In this document: positions 35,436-43,332 of the stretch, one piece after another
Numbering within the stretch: position 1 is the stretch's first letter
Layout of the letters: each line of letters opens with the position of its first letter
From: an uncultured Gemmatimonadales bacterium
Lineage (GTDB): Bacteria > Gemmatimonadota > Gemmatimonadetes > Gemmatimonadales > GWC2-71-9
Direction of reading: 5' to 3'
Assembly (NCBI GenBank): GCA_947259405.1
Contig: CAMYLY010000011.1
Span: 62,001 to 126,000, forward strand
Length of the DNA stretch: 64,000 bases
The notes under the pieces: model-generated
Told to the model about the DNA's origin: nothing
Databases searched by the model: none
What the model saw: the letters and a program-made list of their open reading frames with translations, nothing else
Position numbers and translations under genes: made by a program

Positions 35436-36265
35436 AGCAGTCTCTCGAGTACGCGGTCCACGAGTCCTGGAGCGTCACCGACCGCGTCGGCTGGCGATCG
35501 GCCCGGTCGGAGCGGAAGCCGGCCCAGCAACGGCAGGTCGAACTCGGTAGCCAGCGCGGCTCCGGCGTCTCCATCGAAGAGCGGGCCTGGCTCCCCGCGA
35601 TCTGGGCTGTGATACGCACTCATGTTCTCGACGATGCCGGCGAGTGGCATGTTCACGTCCTGTGCCGCCTGAATCGCCCTTGCGACGGAGCGACGTGACT
35701 CCTCCGTCGGGATCGTCACGACCAATCCGTGCGCCACAGAGGGAATCAGGGTCATGAGGTCTTTCGCCGCGTCGGCGCCGGGTGGAAGATCCACGACCAG
35801 GAGATCGAGCTGACCCCACTCGACGTCCGCGAGGAATTCGCGGAGCATCCCCACCTCGAGCGTACCCCGCCAGACAAACTCTTCGGAAGATGCCCCTCTC
35901 CAACGCAGGGGTGCGTCTTCGTCGAGCACTAGATCGGACGAGACCACACGGACACCCCGATCGCCCACCGCCGGAAGCATCGCGACATCCGTCATGTTGA
36001 GTGGGCCGGCGTTGAGCAGTCGCCCAACGGTGGGGCTATTCAAATCGGCGTCGAGCACTCCCACCGCCTTGCCGGCCTCGCTCGCGGCCGTCGCCAACAC
36101 GGATGCCACGTAGCTCTTCCCGACGCCGCCCTTCCCACTCATGACTGCCACGACGCGGTCGATGGCCCCCAGCCGCTCGGTCACCCGAGCACGCTGCGCG
36201 GCGACCTGATGGGCTAGTTGCGAGCGGTCCTTGCCGGGCACGTCGTGATACGTCCGGTATCTCAC
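35432..36265 (-). CDS. Mrp/NBP35-like P-loop ATPase lacking the CxxC motif
   Basis: I choose the GTG at 36265 inside the upstream stop (GTGA), giving 277 residues; the frame to 36505 is a shadow. Deviant Walker A is SGKGGVGKS (residues 43-51), followed by LDADLNSPTVGRLL and VVDLPPGADAA, the Mrp/ApbC pattern. Canonical Mrp proteins have a CPxC after 'ENMS' that holds a bridging Fe-S cluster; here that place reads ENMSAYHSPDRG (213-224) with no Cys. It may therefore move or insert something other than Fe-S, or act as a switch ATPase for the cluster. Confidence 0.9.
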   Translation of the reverse strand: MRYRTYHDVPGKDRSQLAHQVAAQRARVTERLGAIDRVVAVMSGKGGVGKSYVASVLATAASEAGKAVGVLDADLNSPTVGRLLNAGPLNMTDVAMLPAVGDRGVRVVSSDLVLDEDAPLRWRGASSEEFVWRGTLEVGMLREFLADVEWGQLDLLVVDLPPGADAAKDLMTLIPSVAHGLVVTIPTEESRRSVARAIQAAQDVNMPLAGIVENMSAYHSPDRGEPGPLFDGDAGAALATEFDLPLLGRLPLRPGRSPADAVGDAPGLVDRVLERLL

Positions 36266-36651
36266 AGATCCCACCCTGCCCTGGCCAGCATCCAGAGGTT
36301 GATCACGACCACGATGATCGCGGTGACGTAGAACGAGGGCGGCATACGCGAGGCTTGGTTGACGATGAACGCCCCGCGAATCAGCGCTGGGAGCCGGAGC
36401 CCATGCAGGACCCACACGATTCTCGCCACCCACGCGTTTTGCAGCGAATACAATGCCCAGACGATGGCGGCGGCGAAGAGCGCGCCAAGGAGCAGGAATA
36501 TCCACGGTGGTCCGAACCGCGACGGGAGTATCCCGGCACCCATCATGACATATGCTGCTGCCTCGTACAAAATGGCAACGTGCAGATAGGCAAACGCCGC
36601 CTGCCGGAACTTGCGTTGCCTAGCCTCCGGCCATGTTTGACGCCACCTCAC
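36262..36651 (-). CDS. four-helix integral membrane protein
   Basis: 129 residues; about four helices (FAYLHVAILYEAAAYVMMGAG, WIFLLLGALFAAAIVWALY, VLHGLRLPALIRGAFIV, YVTAIIVVVINLWMLA). No family recognised. It is the first gene of the cluster and overlaps the Mrp-like gene by four bases. It may anchor the ATPase or be a subunit of the CydA-like complex. The start is 57 bases from the divergent HmuY-like gene. Confidence 0.7.
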   Translation of the reverse strand: MRWRQTWPEARQRKFRQAAFAYLHVAILYEAAAYVMMGAGILPSRFGPPWIFLLLGALFAAAIVWALYSLQNAWVARIVWVLHGLRLPALIRGAFIVNQASRMPPSFYVTAIIVVVINLWMLARAGWDL

Positions 36652-36708
36652 GCCAGGATCTCGCCACTCATGACTCGTCCTGCACCTCCAGGTTAGGTTG
36701 CAGCGCTA

Positions 36709-37326
36709 ATGATCACTCCAAGCGTGGAAGGTACAGCACCGGCCCGGTCCACGGCTGCCCCCTACGTGTTGGGTGGAGTGCTCGTGCTCTTCGTCGTGCT
36801 CATCGGCTACCTCGTGGCCGGCGCGATGGCGCCGCGCGAAGCCGCCGAGTTCGCCCCGAGCCCCATCGAGCCTCGCGGGCAGGCGGCCTCGCTCGTCGTC
36901 GACACCATCACGATCGACGCGCGGGAGCCCAACACCTGGCAGTGGTTTAGTTTCGGAACCCGCAGCGTGGTCGCGAGCCCGACAGCCGGGTGGGACCTGG
37001 GCTTTCGTCGCTTCAGCATCATCGCGGCGCGCGGGGCTCAAGATCTCGGCATCATAGCGTTTGACGCGGTGGTCGAAGTACCGAAAGCATCCTACGCCAC
37101 TACCGAGTTCGGGTCTGATACCACGCTCGCTGTCTTCGACGCCTGGTACGCCTACAGCTGGATCACGCACTTGCTCGAGCCCAGCGATCACGTGTATGTG
37201 GTGGAGACGCGGAATGGCGGCCACGCGAAGCTGACATTTCTGAGCTATTACTGCCCGGAGCTGGAGGCGGGTTGTATCACATTCCGCTACGCGTACCAAC
37301 CCAACGGTTCGGGACGATTCCAGTAA
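36709..37326 (+). CDS. membrane-anchored HmuY-like protein
   Basis: 205 residues: an N-terminal transmembrane helix (~19-41) then a beta-rich domain with the HmuY-family pattern, VDTITIDAREPNTWQWFSF, WDLGFRRFSIIAARG and a C-terminal KLTFLSYYCPE...CITFRY. HmuY of Porphyromonas is a haem-binding lipoprotein; binding residues are not conserved enough to call by eye. It is divergent from the cluster headed at 36651 and may share a promoter region, so a haem or haem-c related task in the same complex is plausible. Confidence 0.65.
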   Translation: MITPSVEGTAPARSTAAPYVLGGVLVLFVVLIGYLVAGAMAPREAAEFAPSPIEPRGQAASLVVDTITIDAREPNTWQWFSFGTRSVVASPTAGWDLGFRRFSIIAARGAQDLGIIAFDAVVEVPKASYATTEFGSDTTLAVFDAWYAYSWITHLLEPSDHVYVVETRNGGHAKLTFLSYYCPELEAGCITFRYAYQPNGSGRFQ

Positions 37327-37334
37327 CGCCCCAG

Positions 37335-37838
37335 CTACTCCCCGTCCATCGTTTCGCCGAGAGGATGCTCGTGTAACGCCACCGCAATCCGCGGATGCGC
37401 CTTCCACAAATAATAGCCCATGCCGGCTGCTGCGATCGCGTTACCGGTTGCGACCGCCCACCACGCGAGCGCTCCCAGGAGTGGACGGGCACCGATCGCG
37501 ACGACGATGTAGAACCCAACCTCGAAGATCGCAAAGAACACCACCACGAAGAACAGCGTCGTTGGCCATTTCTCGACCATGAACGCCAAGGCGGCCCCTG
37601 TGATTCCCACAACCCCAAACGCCAGCACGTGCACGGCCGTATACGCAATGACCGAGGGGAATGTCACCACAGCGCCCGTGGGGTCCCGCAGTCCCCAAAA
37701 CACGGCCTGGCCCAACACGCTCGGCGTGAAGAACGCCGTGCCGGCCACCAGGTCGACGATGAAGAACCACACTGCGACCGCGGCGGCACCGATGACACCG
37801 GCAATGAACCCTTCGCGCATCAGGCGGCCAAAGCTCAT
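37335..37838 (-). CDS. four-helix integral membrane protein
   Basis: 167 residues with four hydrophobic helices (FIAGVIGAAAVAVWFFIVDLVAG, VIAYTAVHVLAFGVVGITGAAL, LFFVVVFFAIFEVGFYIVVAI, WWAVATGNAIAAAGMGYYLW). It ends HPRIAVALHEHPLGET. No family recognised. A GAGGA ribosome site precedes the ATG, and a TATATT block 5' of it (about 37869-37874, minus strand) could be a -10 element. Confidence 0.7.
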   Translation of the reverse strand: MSFGRLMREGFIAGVIGAAAVAVWFFIVDLVAGTAFFTPSVLGQAVFWGLRDPTGAVVTFPSVIAYTAVHVLAFGVVGITGAALAFMVEKWPTTLFFVVVFFAIFEVGFYIVVAIGARPLLGALAWWAVATGNAIAAAGMGYYLWKAHPRIAVALHEHPLGETMDGE

Positions 37839-37883
37839 GCAATCCTCGGGGTTGGAGAACGGCCCTAATATAGGGACGACCTC

Positions 37884-37901
37884 GCGGCCCGCGAGGGCCG
37901 C
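37884..37901. terminator. GC-rich hairpin immediately after the CPBP stop codon
   Basis: GCGGCCC-GCGA-GGGCCGC: a perfect 7-bp GC stem adjoining the stop codon of the minus-strand CPBP gene. An alternative pairing, CCTCGCG-GCC-CGCGAGG, overlaps it at 37880-37896. There is no T run, so it may be an RNA-stabilising or Rho-assisted end rather than a classical terminator. Confidence 0.5.
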
Positions 37902-38693
37902 TCAATCCTGGGTTTTCCGGCGGTACCAATGCCAGAGTCCGATCACGGCGATGAGGTTGAGCGCCACACCGAGCAGTCCCCGTTCGGGCCCGAACACGTC
38001 GTAGGCGAAGACGCTGAGACTTCCTGTTCGGAGCCCATAGCCGAAGAGAACGTAGGACAGAGCGTTCCACGTGCCGTGGCTCACGGCCGAAACCACGACT
38101 GAGCCGGTGGCCATCCGCAGGATGCCCCATGCCAATCCGAGGAGCATGGCATTCATGAAGTAGACCGGCAGAATCGCAACAGGGAGGACCAAGTTCGGCT
38201 CGAGCATGGCCACCGGCACGTGCCAGAGGGTGAACACGCTTGCCGTCCACACGAGCGCGCCGGTCTCGGACGTTCCCTTTCGCCGGATCGCAGCCCACAA
38301 CCAGCCGCGGAAGAAGCCCTCTTCGGTGATCAGAGTTCCCAACGCGGTCGCCGCGAACATGATCCCCAAGTCGACCAGCGTACTCTTTGCGTCGAGCACC
38401 GCCAAGGTTCCTGCGCCGAACACGATCGCAAGTGTCGACAGCACCCCAATGACGATGATCGGATACCCAATCGCTACCGCATGGCCACCGAGATCGCCCC
38501 ACGTGAACCCAACCACTCGTCGGGGTAGTCGCAGCAGCGCCCAACAACCAACGAACATCCCCAGCAAGACGACGACGGACGCAGCCTCGCTGCCGGTGAT
38601 GACTGTGGACGCGGGTGATACCGTGAGCAATATGACTGAGGCCCACTCCGGCCATCCCCATCGACGCTTGACGTCGTTCGCCGTCGTCATCAT
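37902..38693 (-). CDS. CPBP-family intramembrane metalloprotease
   Basis: I choose the first ATG of a tandem pair at 38693 (263 residues); the frame to 38885 is rejected. About eight helices. The catalytic signature is present: ITEEGFFRGWLW (EExxxR), SVFTLWHVPVA (His) and SAVSHGTWN (His/Asn). The family includes CAAX prenyl proteases and bacteriocin-immunity proteins; the substrate is unknown. It is followed closely by a GC-rich hairpin. Confidence 0.87.
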   Translation of the reverse strand: MMTTANDVKRRWGWPEWASVILLTVSPASTVITGSEAASVVVLLGMFVGCWALLRLPRRVVGFTWGDLGGHAVAIGYPIIVIGVLSTLAIVFGAGTLAVLDAKSTLVDLGIMFAATALGTLITEEGFFRGWLWAAIRRKGTSETGALVWTASVFTLWHVPVAMLEPNLVLPVAILPVYFMNAMLLGLAWGILRMATGSVVVSAVSHGTWNALSYVLFGYGLRTGSLSVFAYDVFGPERGLLGVALNLIAVIGLWHWYRRKTQD

Positions 38694-38757
38694 ACCGGTA
38701 CGACGACAGGACCACCCGATGAGTTTCAGCTCGGCACTCTTCGATGCCAGAGCCGGC

Positions 38758-39495
38758 CTACAGAATCGCGACCAGACGGAGCGCCATGAGCAGGAACGCG
38801 AGGGCGATGAAGAATCGGACGACCCGCTCACCACCACGCACCGAGATATGGGTGGAGACCACCGCCCCGGACGCGTTGCCAGCACCGAGCACGAGGCCGG
38901 TGATCCACTCCACGTTGCCGGTCAGCGCGAACACGGCAATCGCCGGAATCGTATAGAGACCGATCGCCATGACCTTGTACATGTTGACCCAATTGAGGCT
39001 CATGCCGAGCGCTTGGTAGAGGACGGCTAGAAACAGCAGCCCGACCCCAGCCTGAATGAACCCACCGTAGAACCCGACGCCCAGCATGGCGACATAGCTC
39101 CACCACGGCAGGACCGGGCGGGCGTTACCGTCGTCGCGCTTTTTCGGTGGAACGAGCATGGCAATGACGGCGACCGCGAGAACGGCGGCTAAGATGGCGC
39201 GAAACGTCTCGTCGGAGACCTGGACCGAGATGAACGCGCCGGCAATGGCACCGGGGAGCGCGGCGAGTGCCAACCGGACGCCATTGTGCGGGTCGAAGAT
39301 CGCCTTGCGGCGGAAGCCCTCCACGGCCGCGACGTTCTGAATCAGGATCGCAATCCGATTCGTTCCGTTGGCGAGGGGGGCGGGAAGCCCGAGGAACAAC
39401 AGTGCCGGTAGGGTTATCAGCGAGCCTCCACCGGCCATCACGTTGATGATGCCGGCTGCGAATCCGGCACCGAAGATCAACGCGTAGAAACTCAC
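38758..39495 (-). CDS. TauE/SafE-family sulfite/organic anion exporter
   Basis: Start GTG at 39495 overlaps the stop of the Rieske/glutamate-synthase gene (GTGA), giving 245 residues. About seven or eight helices; FGAGFAAGIINVMAGGGSLI is the first TauE repeat and VGFYGGFIQAGVGLLFLAVL the second. The family exports sulfite, sulfoacetate or similar anions. Translational coupling to the upstream redox enzyme suggests a shared substrate, possibly a sulfonate or organic acid; this is inference. Confidence 0.88.
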   Translation of the reverse strand: MSFYALIFGAGFAAGIINVMAGGGSLITLPALLFLGLPAPLANGTNRIAILIQNVAAVEGFRRKAIFDPHNGVRLALAALPGAIAGAFISVQVSDETFRAILAAVLAVAVIAMLVPPKKRDDGNARPVLPWWSYVAMLGVGFYGGFIQAGVGLLFLAVLYQALGMSLNWVNMYKVMAIGLYTIPAIAVFALTGNVEWITGLVLGAGNASGAVVSTHISVRGGERVVRFFIALAFLLMALRLVAIL

Positions 39496-41126
39496 AGCGG
39501 TGTGACGCCCGCGTAGCGTATGCCTGTGAGAGAAGCCATGTCGCGATCCCACGTTGTGAGATCGTCCGGCGACATGTCGGCCAGTCGGTCACGACCGCAG
39601 GCGCGCGCGAGAATCTTCATCAGCTCAACAGTGGCCTCCAAGAAATTGTGGAGACGGCGCGCGGATTCCTGGATGACGAGGCGCGCCCGCAGATTCTCCT
39701 TCTGCGTCGCGATTCCAACCGGGCAGTTGTTGGTATGGCACGCTCGCATGCCGAGACATCCGATCGCTTGAATAGCAGAATTCGAGATCGCCACACCGTC
39801 GGCACCCATGGCTAGTGCCTTGACGAAATCGGATTCCGTGCGCAGGCCGCCGGTGACCAGGAGCGTCACGTAATCTGCACGGAGTTGATCGAGATGTTGT
39901 CGCGCACGTGCGAGCGCTGGTATGGTCGGCACGGAGATGTTGTTCTTGAAGATGTCCGGTGCTGCACCGGTTGCTCCACCGCGTCCATCGAGGATGATGT
40001 AGTCCACACCAACCTCAAGAGCGAAGTCAATGTCGTCTTCGATATGTTGTGCGGACAGTTTGAAGCCGATTGGGATGCCACCACTCACGTCACGGACTTG
40101 GTCGGCGATCTCACGGAAGTCTCGCGGGGCTTTGAGATCGGGAAACGTCGCCGGACTGATGGCGGCCTGACCGGGCTCCAGCCCGCGAACCTCAGCGATC
40201 TTCCCATGCACTTTGCTGCCAGGCAGGTGGCCACCAGTTCCAGTCTTGGCGCCCTGCCCACCCTTGAAATGGAACGCCTGCACGCTTCGCACCTTCTCCA
40301 GGTTCCACCCGAACCGCGCAGATGCGAGTTCGTAGAAGTAGCGTGAGTTGGCCGCCTGCTCCTCCGGAAGCATGCCCCCTTCGCCGGAGCAAATCCCCGT
40401 GCCCGACATCTCCGCACCGGTGGCTAACGCTACCTTGGATTCCTCGCTGAGGGCACCGAAGCTCATGTCACTGACGATGATCGGAATCTTCAGTCGAAGG
40501 GGCTTGGACGTCGATGCACCGATGACGAGTTCCGTCTCGACCGGCGCATCGTCCAACAGGGGCTTGCGAGCAAGCTGTGCCGTGACGATCTGGATAGCGT
40601 CCCACCGTGGCAGCTCCTGCCGCGGGACACCCATCGCCGAGACTCGTCCATGATGGCCGAGCTCAGACAGTCCAGTGCACGCAAGCTGCTGGATATACGC
40701 GTTCTGATCTTCTGCTGGCGTGCCATGGGGGTCCGCGTAGAGTCCGAGATACTGGTCGCGCTGATACGGCTGTGGGTGATCGACCGCCCACCGTGCGATC
40801 TCGTCGGCATCGACAAGGACTGCATCCTGTTCCTTATCGACCCATGCCGTGAAACGCGGCAGCGCTTCGGCATTGTTGTATTCGCTAACGCCAGTGTCGT
40901 AGCGGTAGTCCCAGTTGTGCACACCGCAGATGAGGTTCTCGCCGTCGATGTGGCCGTCCGCCAAGAGTGCTCCCCGGTGGAGGCATCGCCCGTACAAGAC
41001 CGAGACGTTGTCGTCATACCGAATCGTGACGAGGTCAACCTCACCCACGAGCGCGTAGGCAGGCTTCCGATCTTCGAGTGCACTCCAGGTGGCGATCTTC
41101 GTGGCGGTAGCCGGCGGTGAGGTCAT
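39492..41126 (-). CDS. Rieske-domain fused to FMN-dependent glutamate synthase-like domain
   Basis: 544 residues. The N-terminal ~110 residues are a Rieske domain (CLH at 48-50, CGVH at 67-70), expected to bind a [2Fe-2S] cluster. The rest is the FMN-binding domain of the glutamate-synthase large subunit (SDMSFGALSEESK, GTGICSGEGGMLPEE, GGQGAKTGTGGHLPG, ILDGRGGATGAAP) with the [3Fe-4S] cysteines in CLGMRACHTNNC. There is no amidotransferase domain. Such fusions are oxidoreductases of unsettled substrate, sometimes grouped with archaeal-type or L-amino-acid related glutamate synthases. Confidence 0.9.
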   Translation of the reverse strand: MTSPPATATKIATWSALEDRKPAYALVGEVDLVTIRYDDNVSVLYGRCLHRGALLADGHIDGENLICGVHNWDYRYDTGVSEYNNAEALPRFTAWVDKEQDAVLVDADEIARWAVDHPQPYQRDQYLGLYADPHGTPAEDQNAYIQQLACTGLSELGHHGRVSAMGVPRQELPRWDAIQIVTAQLARKPLLDDAPVETELVIGASTSKPLRLKIPIIVSDMSFGALSEESKVALATGAEMSGTGICSGEGGMLPEEQAANSRYFYELASARFGWNLEKVRSVQAFHFKGGQGAKTGTGGHLPGSKVHGKIAEVRGLEPGQAAISPATFPDLKAPRDFREIADQVRDVSGGIPIGFKLSAQHIEDDIDFALEVGVDYIILDGRGGATGAAPDIFKNNISVPTIPALARARQHLDQLRADYVTLLVTGGLRTESDFVKALAMGADGVAISNSAIQAIGCLGMRACHTNNCPVGIATQKENLRARLVIQESARRLHNFLEATVELMKILARACGRDRLADMSPDDLTTWDRDMASLTGIRYAGVTPL

Positions 41127-41245
41127 GAGGTGTCCTGTTCGTGAGCGGTGAGCGTGTTGAATCTAGGGCGAACGGCGGATGGTGGAGGCGTGGAGGGCGA
41201 AGGGTAATCACGCAGTCTCGTCCTTTGCCCTGCGACCTCCGTCCC

Positions 41246-42952
41246 CTACGCCGCCACCTCGTGTCCCGGTCCCGCCCCTCTCGGCACCCTGATCTCTTCC
41301 ACGAATTGCTGAACACTGAGCGGTGGTGCGGGCGTCACCAACGAGATTGCGATCGCGACGGCAAAGTTGATCGCCATGCCGATCGTGCCAATGCCCTCGG
41401 GCGACACCCCAAACCACCAATGCTCCGCCGTATTGAGGTCGGGGTGTACCAGCTTGAAGTACACGATGTACGATGCGGTGAACGCTAGGCCGGCCACCAT
41501 GCCGGCGATCGCGCCGTACTTGTTGGCACCCTTCGTAAAGATGCCGAGGATGATAGCGGGGAAGAACGAGGCTGCCGCCAACCCGAAAGCGAATGCGACC
41601 GTTTGGGCCACAAACCCCGGCGGATTGATGCCGTAGTACCCGGCGATGATCACCGCGACCCCAGCCGCGATACGCGCGGTCAGCAGCTCACCGTTTTCTG
41701 TGATGCTCGGCCAGATGGTCTTCTTCAACAGATCATGGGCGACCGAGGTCGAGATGACGAGGAGGAGGCCGGCCGCCGTCGAGAGCGCGGCCGCTAGCCC
41801 ACCAGCTGCCACGAGGCCAACGACCCAGTTGGGCAGCTGCGCAATCTCCGGGTTGGCCAACACCATGATATCGTTGTCGATCGTGAGTTCATTGGGCACG
41901 GACGACGCGGGACCGGTGTTCTGAATCAGGCCATCACCGTTCAGATCGTCGAACGTGAGCAACCCCGTCACCTCCCAATTCGTGAACCATTCGGGCACGT
42001 CTTCGTACGGCTGGTTGGAGACGGTGTTCAGTAGATTGGTCCGCGCGAACGCAGCCACGGCCGGAGCGGTCGTGTACAGAATGGCGATGAACAGCAACGC
42101 CCATCCCGCGGAGCTACGGGCTTGCCGTACTTTCGGCACCGTATAGAAACGCACGATGACGTGCGGAAGCCCCGCAGTGCCGACCATCAATGCCGCAGTG
42201 ATGAACAGCACGTCCAGCGTTCCCTTGCGCCCGTCCGTATACGCGCCGAAGCCAAGTTCATCGGTCAGCCCATCCAGGCGGTCCAGGAGATACATGCCCG
42301 ATCCGTCCGCGAGCTCGCCACCGAATCCTATTTGCGGAATTGGCATGCCCGTCATAAGCATCGAGATAAAGATGGCGGGCACGAGATACGCGAAGATGAG
42401 AACGCAATACTGCGCCACTTGGGTGTAGGTGATGCCTTTCATGCCACCGAGTACGGCATAGAAGAACACGATCCCCATGCCGATGTAGACTCCAACGCTG
42501 ATGTCGACGTTCAGAAAACGGGAGAACACGATGCCCACGCCGCGCATCTGTCCAGCCACGTACGTAAATGACACGAAGAGTGCGCAGATCACGGCGACGA
42601 CACGCGCGACATGGGAGTAGTAGCGATCACCGACGAAATCCGGCACCGTGTACTTGCCGAACTTCCTGAGATAGGGCGCCAGCAGGAGCGCGAGCAGCAC
42701 GTATCCCCCGGTCCACCCCATGAGGTACACGGACCCATCGCGACCCATGAACGCGATCAGCCCGGCCATCCCTATGAACGACGCCGCGCTCATCCAATCT
42801 GCCGCGGTCGCCATGCCGTTCAGGACAGGCGGTACTTTGGCCCCAGCCACGTAGAACTCGCCGGTCGACCGTGCCCGAGCCCACACGGCGACGCCGATGT
42901 AGATCGCAAACGAGAACGCGACCATCACGAACGTCCACGCCTGGACGTTCAT
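41246..42952 (-). CDS. sodium:solute symporter (SSS family, acetate/lactate type)
   Basis: ATG at 42952 overlaps the DUF4212 gene stop (ATGA); 568 residues, about 13 helices. STGEFYVAGAKVPPVLNGMATAADWMSAASFIG is the classical SSS N-terminal pattern, and GLAAALSTAAGLLLVISTSVAHDL is the sodium-site helix. Pairing with a DUF4212 subunit is typical of acetate, pyruvate or lactate uptake systems (VC2705/ActP-like). It probably supplies short organic acids. Confidence 0.92.
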   Translation of the reverse strand: MNVQAWTFVMVAFSFAIYIGVAVWARARSTGEFYVAGAKVPPVLNGMATAADWMSAASFIGMAGLIAFMGRDGSVYLMGWTGGYVLLALLLAPYLRKFGKYTVPDFVGDRYYSHVARVVAVICALFVSFTYVAGQMRGVGIVFSRFLNVDISVGVYIGMGIVFFYAVLGGMKGITYTQVAQYCVLIFAYLVPAIFISMLMTGMPIPQIGFGGELADGSGMYLLDRLDGLTDELGFGAYTDGRKGTLDVLFITAALMVGTAGLPHVIVRFYTVPKVRQARSSAGWALLFIAILYTTAPAVAAFARTNLLNTVSNQPYEDVPEWFTNWEVTGLLTFDDLNGDGLIQNTGPASSVPNELTIDNDIMVLANPEIAQLPNWVVGLVAAGGLAAALSTAAGLLLVISTSVAHDLLKKTIWPSITENGELLTARIAAGVAVIIAGYYGINPPGFVAQTVAFAFGLAAASFFPAIILGIFTKGANKYGAIAGMVAGLAFTASYIVYFKLVHPDLNTAEHWWFGVSPEGIGTIGMAINFAVAIAISLVTPAPPLSVQQFVEEIRVPRGAGPGHEVAA

Positions 42953-43227
42953 GAGGTCTCGTCCCGCTCGTCGACCTCGAACTCCCGGTCGAGGCGGTTC
43001 ATCAGTTTGACATAGACGAAGATCAACACCACGAAGACGTAGATCGAACCCTGCTGCGCAAACCAAAAGCCCAGCTGGAATCCGCCGATTCGGATGGCGT
43101 TGAGCTGCTCCACCAGCAAGATCCCGAACCCGTAGGACACAACGAACCACACGCCGAGCAAAAGCCCGACGTACGTCAGATTCCGTTTCCAATACGCCTG
43201 TCGGTACCGAGACCCGATCTGGGACAT
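42949..43227 (-). CDS. DUF4212 small subunit of solute symporter
   Basis: About 92 residues from the ATG at 43227. It begins RYRQAYWKRNLTYVGLLLGVWF, has two helices, and ends YVKLMNRLDREFEVDERDE, the DUF4212 pattern. It is translationally coupled to the SSS transporter. Members are considered small subunits of these symporters, needed for assembly or function. Confidence 0.92.
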   Translation of the reverse strand: MSQIGSRYRQAYWKRNLTYVGLLLGVWFVVSYGFGILLVEQLNAIRIGGFQLGFWFAQQGSIYVFVVLIFVYVKLMNRLDREFEVDERDETS

Positions 43228-43332
43228 AGACCTAACGCACACGTCAATGGTGAGAATGATGCAACACGAGAGACCAACCGGCAGCTAAGATATGCAGCCC
43301 GCGCTGCCGCGCCATCCGGCCACCCTGCAGGA

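Noticed and set aside
37441-38715. Minus-strand open frame of 424 codons across two membrane-protein genes
   Set aside because: It crosses the gap between genes, including the hairpin, and encodes no recognisable domain; the CPBP and four-helix genes account for both ends.
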